64,000 nt of DNA, from contig JARICA010000009.1 of the NCBI GenBank assembly GCA_029264305.1, positions 140,971 to 204,970 on the forward strand. Direction: 5' to 3'. This DNA comes from Faecalimonas sp. Its GTDB lineage: Bacteria > Bacillota > Clostridia > Lachnospirales > Lachnospiraceae. How positions within the stretch are numbered: position 1 is the stretch's first letter; each line of letters starts with the position of its first letter. Shown in pieces: positions 16,346 to 24,971 of the stretch. The notes below the pieces were generated by a model that did not search any database, had not been told where the DNA came from, and was given only the letters and a program-made list of their open reading frames with translations. The translations under genes were made by a program, and so were the position numbers.

Positions 16346-17587
16346 ATGCAAAGGGGATATGTGATTGGAGTGGAGTTAAATCATCATACTTGCCAAATAA
16401 GTTATGGTGATGCAGAACAACAAGAACCGAAGACAATAGAGCGAATTCCGCTTGTTATTAGAAAAAAGGAACAAGAATGGATATTTGGAGAAGAAGAGGA
16501 AGAGGGAATTTATGACTTGTTGTCTCTTGCGATGAAACATGAATTAATTCAGGTAGCGGAAAAGACATATGAGGGGGTTTGGTTACTATCTTTATATATT
16601 CAACTTGTTTTGAAACGATTTCAAAATATAGATGCCATCGCATTTACTCTTCCGTATATAGATGAGGACATTGTACATCTTTTAAAAAGTGTTGGACAGA
16701 AATTAGGTGTGTCTAAAGAAAACGTGTATGTACAAGATAATAAAGAAAGTTTTTGCTATTATATGTTTTATCAACAGAAAGAATTATGGCAATATGAATC
16801 AGCGCTTTTTCAGTGTGATGGAAATGGTGTGCAAACGTATATGTTAAAGAAGTTACATATGAAGTGTGAAAATAAACAAGATACATTTATAGTTGTAGAT
16901 GAGGTTGCAAATGTAGATTGGGAAGAACTTTCTATAATATATCCACCGAACAATGAAGAGGAACAAAAGAAAGCAGATGAATATTTTAACCGTTTTATTA
17001 AAAATATTTTTCATAGAAGATTAATTTCTTCTGTCTTTCTAATAGGGGATGAATTTGAAAAAAAATGGTATCCGAATTCTTTAAGAACGCTTTGTAATGG
17101 AAGAAGAGTATTTCAAGGGGACAATTTATATAGTAAGGGTGCGTATTATAGTGTACAATATAAGACGAACGGGAAAAGAAGTAACCTTATTTATTTAGAT
17201 CAAACAAAATTAATGGAACAGATTTGTTTGAAATTTAGAATAAATGGAAGAGACATGTGGTATCCAATTGTACAATGGGGAACAAAATGGTATGAAAATG
17301 ATAGACAATTTGAAATACTTTTGGAAAACACAGATGATATAGAACTTCGCATTGAATCTTTACTAGAAAATTCAATTAGATTTGTGAATGTACCGCTTGG
17401 AAATCTTTCAAACAGAGAAAAATATACATTTCGTTTGCAAGTAAATATTATTTTCCGAGATGAACAAACATGTGTGATTACATGGAAAGATATTGGATTT
17501 GGTAATTTTTTTGCTTCATCAGGATTTCATACGCAAACAGTGATAAAGTTAGGAGGACGAAATGGGAAGTTTAATTCTTTGTCATAG
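16346..17587 (+). CDS. DUF5716 family protein, divergent Hsp70/actin-fold
   Basis: 413 aa, ATG with GAAAGAGGGAGA upstream, 17 bases after DUF5717. It can be laid on an Hsp70 nucleotide-binding domain: YVIGVELNHHTCQISY (phosphate-1 position, residues 5-20), DAIAFTLPYID (96-106, like Hsp70 VITVPAYF), ALFQCDGNGVQTYML (phosphate-2 position, about 153-167) and SVFLIGDEFEK (adenosine motif, about 230-240) followed by GRRVFQGDNLYSKGAYYS. The C-terminal 140 residues form a beta-rich domain (IVQWGTKWYENDR, WKDIGFGNFFASSG) like the Hsp70 substrate-binding lobe. Both phosphate loops are degenerate, so ATP hydrolysis is doubtful. The chaperone-like role is inferred. Confidence 0.78.
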   Translation: MQRGYVIGVELNHHTCQISYGDAEQQEPKTIERIPLVIRKKEQEWIFGEEEEEGIYDLLSLAMKHELIQVAEKTYEGVWLLSLYIQLVLKRFQNIDAIAFTLPYIDEDIVHLLKSVGQKLGVSKENVYVQDNKESFCYYMFYQQKELWQYESALFQCDGNGVQTYMLKKLHMKCENKQDTFIVVDEVANVDWEELSIIYPPNNEEEQKKADEYFNRFIKNIFHRRLISSVFLIGDEFEKKWYPNSLRTLCNGRRVFQGDNLYSKGAYYSVQYKTNGKRSNLIYLDQTKLMEQICLKFRINGRDMWYPIVQWGTKWYENDRQFEILLENTDDIELRIESLLENSIRFVNVPLGNLSNREKYTFRLQVNIIFRDEQTCVITWKDIGFGNFFASSGFHTQTVIKLGGRNGKFNSLS

Positions 17588-18320
17588 AAAAAAAGCAAAA
17601 CAACCATATGAAATTACGCGAGTACATAAAAAGATCTATACATTAGAGGAACTTTGTTACTATATTTGTAATTTTCTATATTTAGTAGATGAGACATTGA
17701 TTAATAAAAACTTGTGTAAATGGATTGAGGAAGAATTGGAGAAAGAAAATCTTGCGAAACAATTGAATGATTGTTTGAAGTCAAATAGTTCTATGGAACA
17801 ATTTGTATTATATATTTTACGAGATAGTAATATATATACAGCAAAAGAAATTAGTACTATTGAGGGAAGATTGAATCGATTTAAAAATCAGAAAGAAATC
17901 GAAAAGAAAAAATACAAAGCGGATAGTCTTTTGAAAATTGGAGAAATAGAAGAGGCAATTAGAATTTATCTTTCTCTTTTGCAAGAAAATGATGAATCGG
18001 TATCTTCTCAGTTTTACGGGAAAGTATACGGATGTCTCGGAACTGCCTATGGAAGAATTTTTTTATACCAAGAAGCAAGTGATAGATTTTTGTCAGCATT
18101 TCAAATATGCGAAGAAAAATCTATGTTATATGCATATTTATATTGTTGTCATTGCTATATGGATAATGAAGAATATGAAAAACTTTTAGCGGATAATAAG
18201 ATGTTTAAAGATGCAGATAGATTTCTCGTAGAGAAAGAAGAGGCGAAAAAAGCGCAAATTTGTATTGAAAATCCAAAGAATATACTTGATTCATATAAAC
18301 AGGTATATAAGTTTAACTAA
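17562..18320 (+). CDS. Small TPR-like helical protein of the DUF5716/5717 cassette
   Basis: 252 aa. ATG 17562 follows GGAGGACGAA and overlaps the DUF5716 stop by 26 bases, so the two are translationally coupled. The N-terminal half has YTLEELCYYICNFLYLVDE and a helical bundle. The second half (about 125-215) carries TPR-like helix pairs (KADSLLKIGEIEEAIRIYLS, GKVYGCLGTAYGRIFLYQEA). It has no membrane segment. No precise family is named. Third member of the cassette and a likely adaptor. No convincing terminator follows it before purC. Confidence 0.72.
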   Translation: MGSLILCHRKKAKQPYEITRVHKKIYTLEELCYYICNFLYLVDETLINKNLCKWIEEELEKENLAKQLNDCLKSNSSMEQFVLYILRDSNIYTAKEISTIEGRLNRFKNQKEIEKKKYKADSLLKIGEIEEAIRIYLSLLQENDESVSSQFYGKVYGCLGTAYGRIFLYQEASDRFLSAFQICEEKSMLYAYLYCCHCYMDNEEYEKLLADNKMFKDADRFLVEKEEAKKAQICIENPKNILDSYKQVYKFN

Positions 18321-18356
18321 TGAATTTGATTTATAATAAATAATGATAGTCAGGGC

Positions 18357-18399
18357 ATATAAGGCAGGTGGAAAGGTTGCATTTCTATTTGCCTTGTAT
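18357..18399 (+). promoter_or_regulatory. Structured dyad upstream of purC
   Basis: ATATAAGGCA pairs with TGCCTTGTAT (10 bp, one G-U). Inside, after a 2x2 internal loop, TGGAAA pairs with TTTCTA (6 bp, one G-U) around a 7-base loop. It overlaps the putative purC promoter. It could be a regulator operator or a structure in read-through RNA from the DUF5717 cassette. Confidence 0.5.
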
Positions 18400-18405
18400 T
18401 ATACT
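18377..18405 (+). promoter_or_regulatory. Putative sigma-A promoter of purC-purB
   Basis: TTGCAT, 17 bases, TATACT. It lies 48 bases before the purC ATG and inside the 3' half of the dyad at 18357-18399. Confidence 0.5.
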
Positions 18406-18452
18406 TTTCGTGTAAACAAGTTAAAAATCAAGAAAAGGATTGGTGTAAACGT

Positions 18453-19160
18453 ATGAAGAAATTAGAGCAGTTATATGAAGGAAAAGCGAAGAAAGTATTT
18501 ATGACAGATGATCCAGATGTTGTTATTGTAGACTACAAGGATGATGCAACTGCTTTTAACGGAGAGAAAAAGGGAACTATTGTGGGAAAAGGTGTTGTAA
18601 ATAACCGTATGACAAACCATGTGTTTAAGTTAATGGAAAAAGAAGGGGTTCCTACACATTTAGTTGAAGAATTAAGTGATCGTGAAACGGCAGTTAAGAA
18701 AGTAGATATTGTTCCGCTTGAAGTTATTGTTCGTAATGTAGCAGCAGGAAGTTTTTCTAAGAGAATGGGTGTAGAAGAAGGAAAAGAACTTCTTTGTCCA
18801 ATCCTTGAATTTAGTTATAAAAATGATGATTTAGGTGATCCATTTATTAATGATGATTATGCTTTGGCACTTGGACTTGCAACACAAGAAGAGATTGATA
18901 CTATTAAAACATATACAAGAAAAGTAAATGAAGTATTGAAAGCATATTTCCTTCAAGCAGATATGAAATTAATCGATTTTAAGATTGAATTTGGTCGTTT
19001 GAAAGATGGTACAATTATTCTTGCAGATGAAATCTCACCAGATACTTGTAGATTATGGGATGTACATACAAATGAAAAATTAGATAAAGATCGTTTCCGT
19101 CGTGATATGGGAAATGTAGAAGAAGCATATAATGAAGTATTTAAACGTTTAGGAATCTAA
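18453..19160 (+). CDS. purC: Phosphoribosylaminoimidazole-succinocarboxamide synthase
   Basis: 235 aa, the normal length for bacterial SAICAR synthase, which condenses CAIR with aspartate using ATP in purine synthesis. Diagnostic stretches: [10 protein letters not shown], the lysine loop [39 protein letters not shown] and [15 protein letters not shown]. It lies 19 bases upstream of purB, with which it should be co-transcribed; the products act in consecutive steps. Confidence 0.97.
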   Translation: MKKLEQLYEGKAKKVFMTDDPDVVIVDYKDDATAFNGEKKGTIVGKGVVNNRMTNHVFKLMEKEGVPTHLVEELSDRETAVKKVDIVPLEVIVRNVAAGSFSKRMGVEEGKELLCPILEFSYKNDDLGDPFINDDYALALGLATQEEIDTIKTYTRKVNEVLKAYFLQADMKLIDFKIEFGRLKDGTIILADEISPDTCRLWDVHTNEKLDKDRFRRDMGNVEEAYNEVFKRLGI

Positions 19161-19179
19161 TTTTGAAGGAGATTACAGA

Positions 19180-20613
19180 ATGAGTACACATAGATATCAG
19201 AGCCCATTATCAGAACGTTATGCGAGTAAAGAAATGCAATATATTTTTTCTCCAGATATGAAATTTAAAACATGGAGAAAATTGTGGATTGCACTCGCCG
19301 AAACAGAACGTGAACTTGGATTAAATATTACTGAAGAACAGATCGAAGAATTAAAAGCAAATGTGGATAACATTAACTATGATGTTGCAAAAGAAAGAGA
19401 AAAACTTGTTCGACATGATGTAATGTCACATGTATATGCTTATGGACAACAGTGTCCAAAAGCTAAAGGTATTATACATCTTGGTGCAACTTCGTGTTAT
19501 GTAGGTGATAATACGGATATTATTATCATGGCAGAAGCATTGAAATTAGTGAAGAAAAAATTAGTTAATGTTATTGCGGAACTTGCTAAGTTTGCAGAAC
19601 AATATAAAGAACTTCCTACATTGGCTTTTACGCATTTTCAACCAGCACAACCTACAACAGTTGGGAAAAGGGCAACACTTTGGTTGCAAGAATTTATGCT
19701 TGATTTGGAAGATTTAGATTATGTACTAGCTAATCTTAAATTGTTAGGTTCGAAAGGAACTACAGGAACTCAAGCAAGTTTCCTTGAACTATTTGATGGT
19801 GATCAAGAAATTATTGATAAGATTGATCCGATGATTGCAAAAAAAATGGGATTTGAACAATGCTATGCAGTTTCCGGACAGACATATTCAAGAAAAGTTG
19901 ATACAAGAGTTGTCAATATTCTTGCTGGAATTGCAGCGAGTGCTCATAAAATGTCAAATGATATTCGACTTTTACAACATTTGAAAGAAGTAGAAGAGCC
20001 TTTTGAGAAAACACAAATTGGCTCATCGGCAATGGCATATAAGAGAAATCCAATGAGAAGTGAGCGTATTGCTTCATTGGCACGTTATGTTATGGTAGAT
20101 GCAATGAATCCGGCCATTACATCGGCAACGCAGTGGTTTGAAAGAACTTTAGATGATTCTGCTAATAAACGCTTAAGTGTACCAGAAGGATTTTTGGCAA
20201 TAGATGGAATTTTAGATCTTTGCTTAAATGTTGTAGATGGTCTTGTTGTGTATCCGAAAGTTATTGAAAAACGTTTAATGTCAGAACTTCCATTTATGGC
20301 CACAGAAAATATTATGATGGATGCTGTAAAAGCGGGTGGAGATAGACAAGAACTTCATGAAAGAATTCGTGAGCTTTCAATGGAAGCTGGAAGAAATGTA
20401 AAAGAAAAAGGATTAGATAATAATTTGTTGGAATTAATTGCAGCAGATGCAGCATTTAATTTAACTTTAGAAGATTTACAAAAAACGATGGATCCTTCTA
20501 AATATGTAGGACGTTCAAAAGAACAGGTAGAGGCTTTCTTAAAAAATGTAGTAAATCCTATGTTAGAAGAAAATAAAAATATACTTGGCATGAAAGCTGA
20601 GATTAATGTATAA
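19180..20613 (+). CDS. purB: Adenylosuccinate lyase
   Basis: 477 aa, ATG after GAAGGAGAT. It cleaves SAICAR (from purC) and adenylosuccinate. Fumarase/aspartase-superfamily features: HLGATSCYVGDNTDI, THFQPAQPTTVGKR, GTTGTQASFLELF and the signature loop GSSAMAYKRNPMRSERI with the catalytic serine. The length fits the longer subtype of roughly 470-480 residues also found in animals, rather than the usual 430-residue Bacillus type. A strong terminator follows. Confidence 0.97.
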   Translation: MSTHRYQSPLSERYASKEMQYIFSPDMKFKTWRKLWIALAETERELGLNITEEQIEELKANVDNINYDVAKEREKLVRHDVMSHVYAYGQQCPKAKGIIHLGATSCYVGDNTDIIIMAEALKLVKKKLVNVIAELAKFAEQYKELPTLAFTHFQPAQPTTVGKRATLWLQEFMLDLEDLDYVLANLKLLGSKGTTGTQASFLELFDGDQEIIDKIDPMIAKKMGFEQCYAVSGQTYSRKVDTRVVNILAGIAASAHKMSNDIRLLQHLKEVEEPFEKTQIGSSAMAYKRNPMRSERIASLARYVMVDAMNPAITSATQWFERTLDDSANKRLSVPEGFLAIDGILDLCLNVVDGLVVYPKVIEKRLMSELPFMATENIMMDAVKAGGDRQELHERIRELSMEAGRNVKEKGLDNNLLELIAADAAFNLTLEDLQKTMDPSKYVGRSKEQVEAFLKNVVNPMLEENKNILGMKAEINV

Positions 20614-20622
20614 TAGTAAAGT

Positions 20623-20655
20623 AAAAATAGAATGTGCTATGCACATTCTATTTTT
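20623..20655 (+). terminator. Intrinsic terminator after purB
   Basis: AAAAATAGAATGTGC, TAT loop, GCACATTCTATTTTT. A perfect 15-bp stem ending in T5. Confidence 0.85.
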
Positions 20656-20696
20656 AAATACATAAAAAGTTTTCATGAATAAGGAGTAGACAGAAG

Positions 20697-21485
20697 ATGA
20701 AAGATGAACAACTAATGGAAACAGCAATGCTAGCAGGCGAAATTATGTTATGTAGTGGAGCGGAAACGTATCGGGTGGAAGATACGATGAGCCATATTTT
20801 AAAGAACGCTGATGCAGAACAGAAAGAAGTGCTAGTGATGATGACAGGGATTATGGCATCTTTAAAAAAGGAAGGACAAAAACCATCTACGCTTATAAAG
20901 AGAGTGACAGATAGGGGAACAAATCTAAATAGAGTTATGCGAGTGAATGAAGTTTCTAGAAAACTCTGTAGTGGAGAGGTCACAGCTGAAGAAGCATATA
21001 AAGAATTAAAGCATATTGCATCAGGGAGATATAAAGAGTTTACGTCGCCTTTATATCATTTTTTTGCTACAGTTATAGCGGTAATCGGATTTACGATGAT
21101 GTTTGGAGGAAAGGTGAATGATATTTGGGCTTCAGCTATAGTTGGTGCTATACTTGGAATTTCAATGGAAGTTGGTAGAAAGTTAGAAGTGCATGATTTT
21201 GTAATGGATGCTATATCATCAATGGTGATCACCGTGTTTTCTGTGCTTCTTAAAGCATATCTTCCTGTTCCCATAAATATGGATACAATTATTATTAGTG
21301 CTATTATGCCACTTGTTCCTGGAGTGGCAATAACAAATGCGGTAAGAGATACTTTGCAAGGTGACTATATTACCGGAGGATCAAGGATGCTAGAAGCATT
21401 CATTAAGGCAGCATCAATAGCGTTAGGAGTAGGGATTGGAATGATGCTATTTGGCAGTAAATTTATTGGGAGGACAGTTTTATGA
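20697..21485 (+). CDS. Threonine/serine exporter, ThrE N-terminal half
   Basis: 262 aa. The first ~110 residues form the ThrE cytoplasmic hydrolase-like domain (LAGEIMLCSGAETYRVEDTM, MTGIMASLKKEGQ, VNEVSRKLCSGE). About five membrane helices follow, ending IMPLVPGVAITNAVRDTLQGDYITGG. In actinobacterial ThrE this domain and a second membrane half form one protein; here the second half is the next gene, overlapping by 4 bases (ATGA). The transported amino acid is inferred from the family. Confidence 0.88.
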   Translation: MKDEQLMETAMLAGEIMLCSGAETYRVEDTMSHILKNADAEQKEVLVMMTGIMASLKKEGQKPSTLIKRVTDRGTNLNRVMRVNEVSRKLCSGEVTAEEAYKELKHIASGRYKEFTSPLYHFFATVIAVIGFTMMFGGKVNDIWASAIVGAILGISMEVGRKLEVHDFVMDAISSMVITVFSVLLKAYLPVPINMDTIIISAIMPLVPGVAITNAVRDTLQGDYITGGSRMLEAFIKAASIALGVGIGMMLFGSKFIGRTVL

Positions 21486-21955
21486 TATTGCAAATTATAG
21501 GAGCATTTATTGCTATTTTTGGATTTTCCATTTTACTTGAAATTCCAAAAAAATATTTAGTACTCGCAGGAATCGTTGCAGCAATCGGATGGTCAATATA
21601 TTTGTTTAGCGATAAAATGGGAACAGGAATAGTGTTCGCGTCTTTCTTTTCAGCATTAACAGTTACGTTGATTTCGCATTTGTTTGCCAGAATGATGAAA
21701 ACTCCTGTTACCATTTTTTTAATTGCAGGAATCATTCCTACTGTACCAGGGGCGGGAATGTATCGCATAGCATACTATATGATTATGGGAAATAGTGAGA
21801 TGTATTCACATTATTTTACGGAAACCTTAAAAATTGCGGGAGTCATTGCACTGGCGATTTTTATTATGGATACTATTTTTAAATTTTTTATGAAAAATGG
21901 AATTAAGCAAAATTCGTTGTCCTATACAAAAAGAAAAATGAATAAAAGAAAATAA
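21482..21955 (+). CDS. Threonine/serine exporter, ThrE C-terminal half (ThrE_2/DUF3815)
   Basis: 157 aa, five predicted membrane helices. Landmarks: IGAFIAIFGFSILLEIPKKY and the conserved PTVPGAGMYRIAYYMIMGN loop, matching the PGVAI loop of the partner. Its ATG overlaps the partner's stop codon, so the two are translationally coupled and should form one transporter. Confidence 0.88.
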   Translation: MILQIIGAFIAIFGFSILLEIPKKYLVLAGIVAAIGWSIYLFSDKMGTGIVFASFFSALTVTLISHLFARMMKTPVTIFLIAGIIPTVPGAGMYRIAYYMIMGNSEMYSHYFTETLKIAGVIALAIFIMDTIFKFFMKNGIKQNSLSYTKRKMNKRK

Positions 21956-22012
21956 AAAATTGCATAAAATACCTATACAGAACAAAAAACAAAAGAAAAA
22001 TGAAAGAAATGA

Positions 22013-22041
22013 TTGACTAAAAGTCAAAAAGAATATAAAAT
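22013..22041 (+). promoter_or_regulatory. Putative sigma-A promoter of the aspartate aminotransferase gene
   Basis: TTGACT, 17 bases, TAAAAT, ending 29 bases before the ATG. Confidence 0.6.
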
Positions 22042-22070
22042 ACTAGTAATAACAAAATAGGAGGTCTGTG

Positions 22071-23360
22071 ATGGTATCGTATAGCGAATTAAGTAAAGAA
22101 GAACTTTTGAATTTGAAAATTCAATTAGAGGAACAATTTTCTGAAGTGAAGGCAAAGGGTCTAAAATTAGATATGTCTCGTGGGAAACCTTCAGCTGCAC
22201 AACTTGACTTGGCAATGGGAATGATGGATGTATTAAATAGTAAGTCTGACTTAAAATGCCAGGAAGGTGTAGATTGTAGAAATTATGGGGTTTTAGACGG
22301 TATTCAGGAAGCAAAACAGTTACTTGCTGATATGATGGAAGTACCAAAAGATAATATTGTCATTTTTGGCAACTCTAGTTTGAATGTGATGTATGATACA
22401 ATTGCACGATCTATGACACATGGAGTGATGGGAAGTACACCTTGGTGTAAGTTAGACAAAGTGAAATTTTTATGTCCTGTTCCAGGGTATGATAGACATT
22501 TTGCAATTACAGAGCATTTTGGAATTGAAATGATTAATATTCCAATGACTGAAAATGGACCAGATATGGATTTGGTTGAAAAACTTGTCAGTGAAGATGA
22601 GGCAATTAAAGGGATTTGGTGTGTTCCGAAATACTCTAATCCACAAGGAATTACTTATTCTGATGAGACAGTGCATCGTTTTGCAAAATTAAAACCAGCA
22701 GCAAAAGATTTTCGAATTTATTGGGATAATGCATATGGAATTCATCATTTATATGAAGACAAGCAGGATTATTTAATTGAAATTTTAATGGAGTGCAAAA
22801 AAGAAGGTAATCCAGATATGGTATATAAATTTTGTTCTACATCAAAAGTGAGTTTTCCAGGGTCGGGTGTATCAGCGATTGCAGCATCGGATGCTAATCT
22901 TGTTGCAATTCGTAAGCAGATGACTATTCAAACAATTGGACATGATAAATTAAATCAATTGCGTCATGCAAGATTTTATAAAGATATTCATGGTATGGTT
23001 GAACATATGAAATTACATGCAGATATTTTAAGACCTAAATTTGAAACAGTTTTAAGTGTTCTTGAAAAAGAATTAGGGGGCCTTGAAATTGGATCATGGC
23101 TCGCACCTAGAGGAGGATATTTTATTTCTTTTGATGCTATGGAAGGGTGTGCAAAAGCAATTGTGAGTAAAGCAAAAGAAGCGGGAGTGATTATGACTCC
23201 AGCAGGAGCTACCTTTCCATATGGGAAAGATCCAAAAGACAGCAATATTCGTATTGCCCCATCTTATCCGACTCCAGATGAATTGAAAATAGCAGCGGAA
23301 ATATTTGTTTTAAGTGTAAAACTTGTAAGTATTGATAAATTGTTAAAAGAAAAGAAATAA
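22071..23360 (+). CDS. Aspartate aminotransferase, type Ic (PF12897-like)
   Basis: 429 aa from ATG 22071 just after AGGAGG; the track starts at a GTG one codon earlier. It belongs to the bacterial subgroup Ic: LKLDMSRGKPSAAQLDLAMG at the N-terminus, IVIFGNSSLNVMYDTIA, WCVPKYSNPQG (substrate/PLP loop), YWDNAYGIHHL with the PLP-ring aspartate and FCSTSKVSFPGSGVSAIAAS with the Schiff-base lysine. It interconverts aspartate and oxaloacetate. Monocistronic, with its own promoter and terminator. Confidence 0.93.
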   Translation: MVSYSELSKEELLNLKIQLEEQFSEVKAKGLKLDMSRGKPSAAQLDLAMGMMDVLNSKSDLKCQEGVDCRNYGVLDGIQEAKQLLADMMEVPKDNIVIFGNSSLNVMYDTIARSMTHGVMGSTPWCKLDKVKFLCPVPGYDRHFAITEHFGIEMINIPMTENGPDMDLVEKLVSEDEAIKGIWCVPKYSNPQGITYSDETVHRFAKLKPAAKDFRIYWDNAYGIHHLYEDKQDYLIEILMECKKEGNPDMVYKFCSTSKVSFPGSGVSAIAASDANLVAIRKQMTIQTIGHDKLNQLRHARFYKDIHGMVEHMKLHADILRPKFETVLSVLEKELGGLEIGSWLAPRGGYFISFDAMEGCAKAIVSKAKEAGVIMTPAGATFPYGKDPKDSNIRIAPSYPTPDELKIAAEIFVLSVKLVSIDKLLKEKK

Positions 23361-23370
23361 ATATGTATAT

Positions 23371-23412
23371 AAAAAGATAGCAATAAGATGGATACTTATA
23401 GCTATCTTTTTA
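23371..23412 (+). terminator. Intrinsic terminator after the aminotransferase gene
   Basis: AAAAAGATAGC pairs with GCTATCTTTTT; within it ATAAG pairs with CTTAT. It ends in T5. Confidence 0.85.
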
Positions 23413-23441
23413 TAGTTGAAAAAGAAGATTGTTAAATAACC

Positions 23442-23470
23442 TTGTCAATTCTCTGCTTCCTATATATAAT
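23442..23470 (+). promoter_or_regulatory. Strong sigma-A promoter of gltX
   Basis: TTGTCA, 17 bases, TATAAT. The transcript would begin about 28 bases before the ATG, leaving no room for a T-box leader. Confidence 0.75.
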
Positions 23471-23504
23471 AGAAAACAGAGTACATAGAATAGGAGAGTT
23501 GAAA

Positions 23505-24962
23505 ATGAGTAAAGTAAGAACGAGATTTGCACCAAGTCCTACAGGAAGGATGCATGTTGGAAATTTGAGAACAGCATTGTATGCGTATTTAATTGCAAAA
23601 CATGAAGATGGAGATTTTCTTCTTCGTATAGAGGATACAGATCAAGAACGTTATGTAGAGGGTGCAATTGATATTATATATAGAACATTGGAAAAAACAG
23701 GACTTATTCATGATGAAGGTCCAGATAAAGACGGCGGATATGGACCATATGTACAAAGCGAACGTAATGCATCAGGATTGTATTTGAAATATGCAAAACA
23801 GTTAGTAGAGCAAGGAGATGCATATTATTGTTTTTGTGATAAAGAAAGATTGGAATCATTAAAGAGTACAGTCGCAGAAAGTGGGACGGAAATTGTTGTT
23901 TATGACAAACATTGCTTGCATTTGAGTAAAGAAGAAGTAGAAAAGAATCTTGCAGATGGAAAACCTTATGTTATCCGTATCAATATGCCAACGGAAGGAA
24001 CAACAACATTTCATGATGATATTTATGGGGATATTACAGTTCCGAATGAAGAATTAGATGATATGATTTTAATTAAATCCGATGGATTTCCAACATATAA
24101 TTTTGCAAATGTGGTAGATGATCATTTGCAAGGAATTACACATGTTGTACGTGGAAATGAATATTTATCTTCAGCACCTAAATATAATCGTTTATATGAA
24201 GCGTTCGGGTGGGAAGTACCAACATATGTACACTGTCCACTTATTACAGACGAAAGCCATAAAAAATTAAGTAAACGCTGTGGACATTCTTCGTATGAAG
24301 ATTTAGTGGAACAAGGATATTTAACAGAGGCCATTGTAAATTATGTTGCGTTATTAGGATGGAGTCCTACAGATAATCGAGAAATTTTTTCATTAGAAGA
24401 ATTGGTAAAAGCATTTGATTACCATCATATGAGTAAATCTCCAGCAGTATTTGATACTGTAAAATTAAAATGGATGAATGGAGAGTATTTGAAAGCAATG
24501 GATTTTGAAAAATTCTTTGAATTGGCAAAACCATATATTCAAGAGACGGTGACGAAAGATTATGATTTAAAGAAAATTGCAACTCTTGTGAAGACAAGAA
24601 TTGAAATTTTCCCAGATATTAAAGAACATATTGATTTCTTTGAAGAATTACCAGAATATGATATAGCAATGTATACGCATAAAAAGATGAAAACGAATGA
24701 GGAAACTTCTTTGGAAGTATTGAAAGAAATTCTTCCATTGTTTGAAGCACAGGAAGATTATAGTAATGATGCCTTATATGCGGTTTTAAAGAAGTATGTA
24801 GAAGAAAAAGGTTGCAAAAATGGATATGCGATGTGGCCTGTAAGAACAGCTGTATCAGGAAAGCAAAACACTCCAGGTGGTGCGACAGAAATCATGGAAA
24901 TTTTAGGAAAAGAAGAATCATTAAGACGTATTCGAAAAGGTATTGAGTTGCTAAGTAAGTAA
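23505..24962 (+). CDS. gltX: Glutamyl-tRNA synthetase
   Basis: 485 aa from ATG 23505 with AGGAGAG upstream; the track's 21-residue extension runs back through the promoter. Class I aaRS motifs: [20 protein letters not shown] (HIGH equivalent HVGN), [13 protein letters not shown], and [10 protein letters not shown] in the KMSKS position. It charges tRNA-Glu and, in many Firmicutes, also tRNA-Gln for the amidotransferase route. The UvrD-like helicase gene follows after 9 bases. Confidence 0.97.
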   Translation: MSKVRTRFAPSPTGRMHVGNLRTALYAYLIAKHEDGDFLLRIEDTDQERYVEGAIDIIYRTLEKTGLIHDEGPDKDGGYGPYVQSERNASGLYLKYAKQLVEQGDAYYCFCDKERLESLKSTVAESGTEIVVYDKHCLHLSKEEVEKNLADGKPYVIRINMPTEGTTTFHDDIYGDITVPNEELDDMILIKSDGFPTYNFANVVDDHLQGITHVVRGNEYLSSAPKYNRLYEAFGWEVPTYVHCPLITDESHKKLSKRCGHSSYEDLVEQGYLTEAIVNYVALLGWSPTDNREIFSLEELVKAFDYHHMSKSPAVFDTVKLKWMNGEYLKAMDFEKFFELAKPYIQETVTKDYDLKKIATLVKTRIEIFPDIKEHIDFFEELPEYDIAMYTHKKMKTNEETSLEVLKEILPLFEAQEDYSNDALYAVLKKYVEEKGCKNGYAMWPVRTAVSGKQNTPGGATEIMEILGKEESLRRIRKGIELLSK

Positions 24963-24971
24963 GGAGAAAGT

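Noticed and set aside
18321-18452. Purine riboswitch upstream of purC
   Set aside because: A dyad is present but the conserved junction and loop sequences of the guanine/adenine aptamer are not visible, and a promoter overlaps the structure.
23400-23504. T-box leader for gltX
   Set aside because: A strong promoter lies only 35 bases before the ATG; no T-box sequence or specifier hairpin fits.
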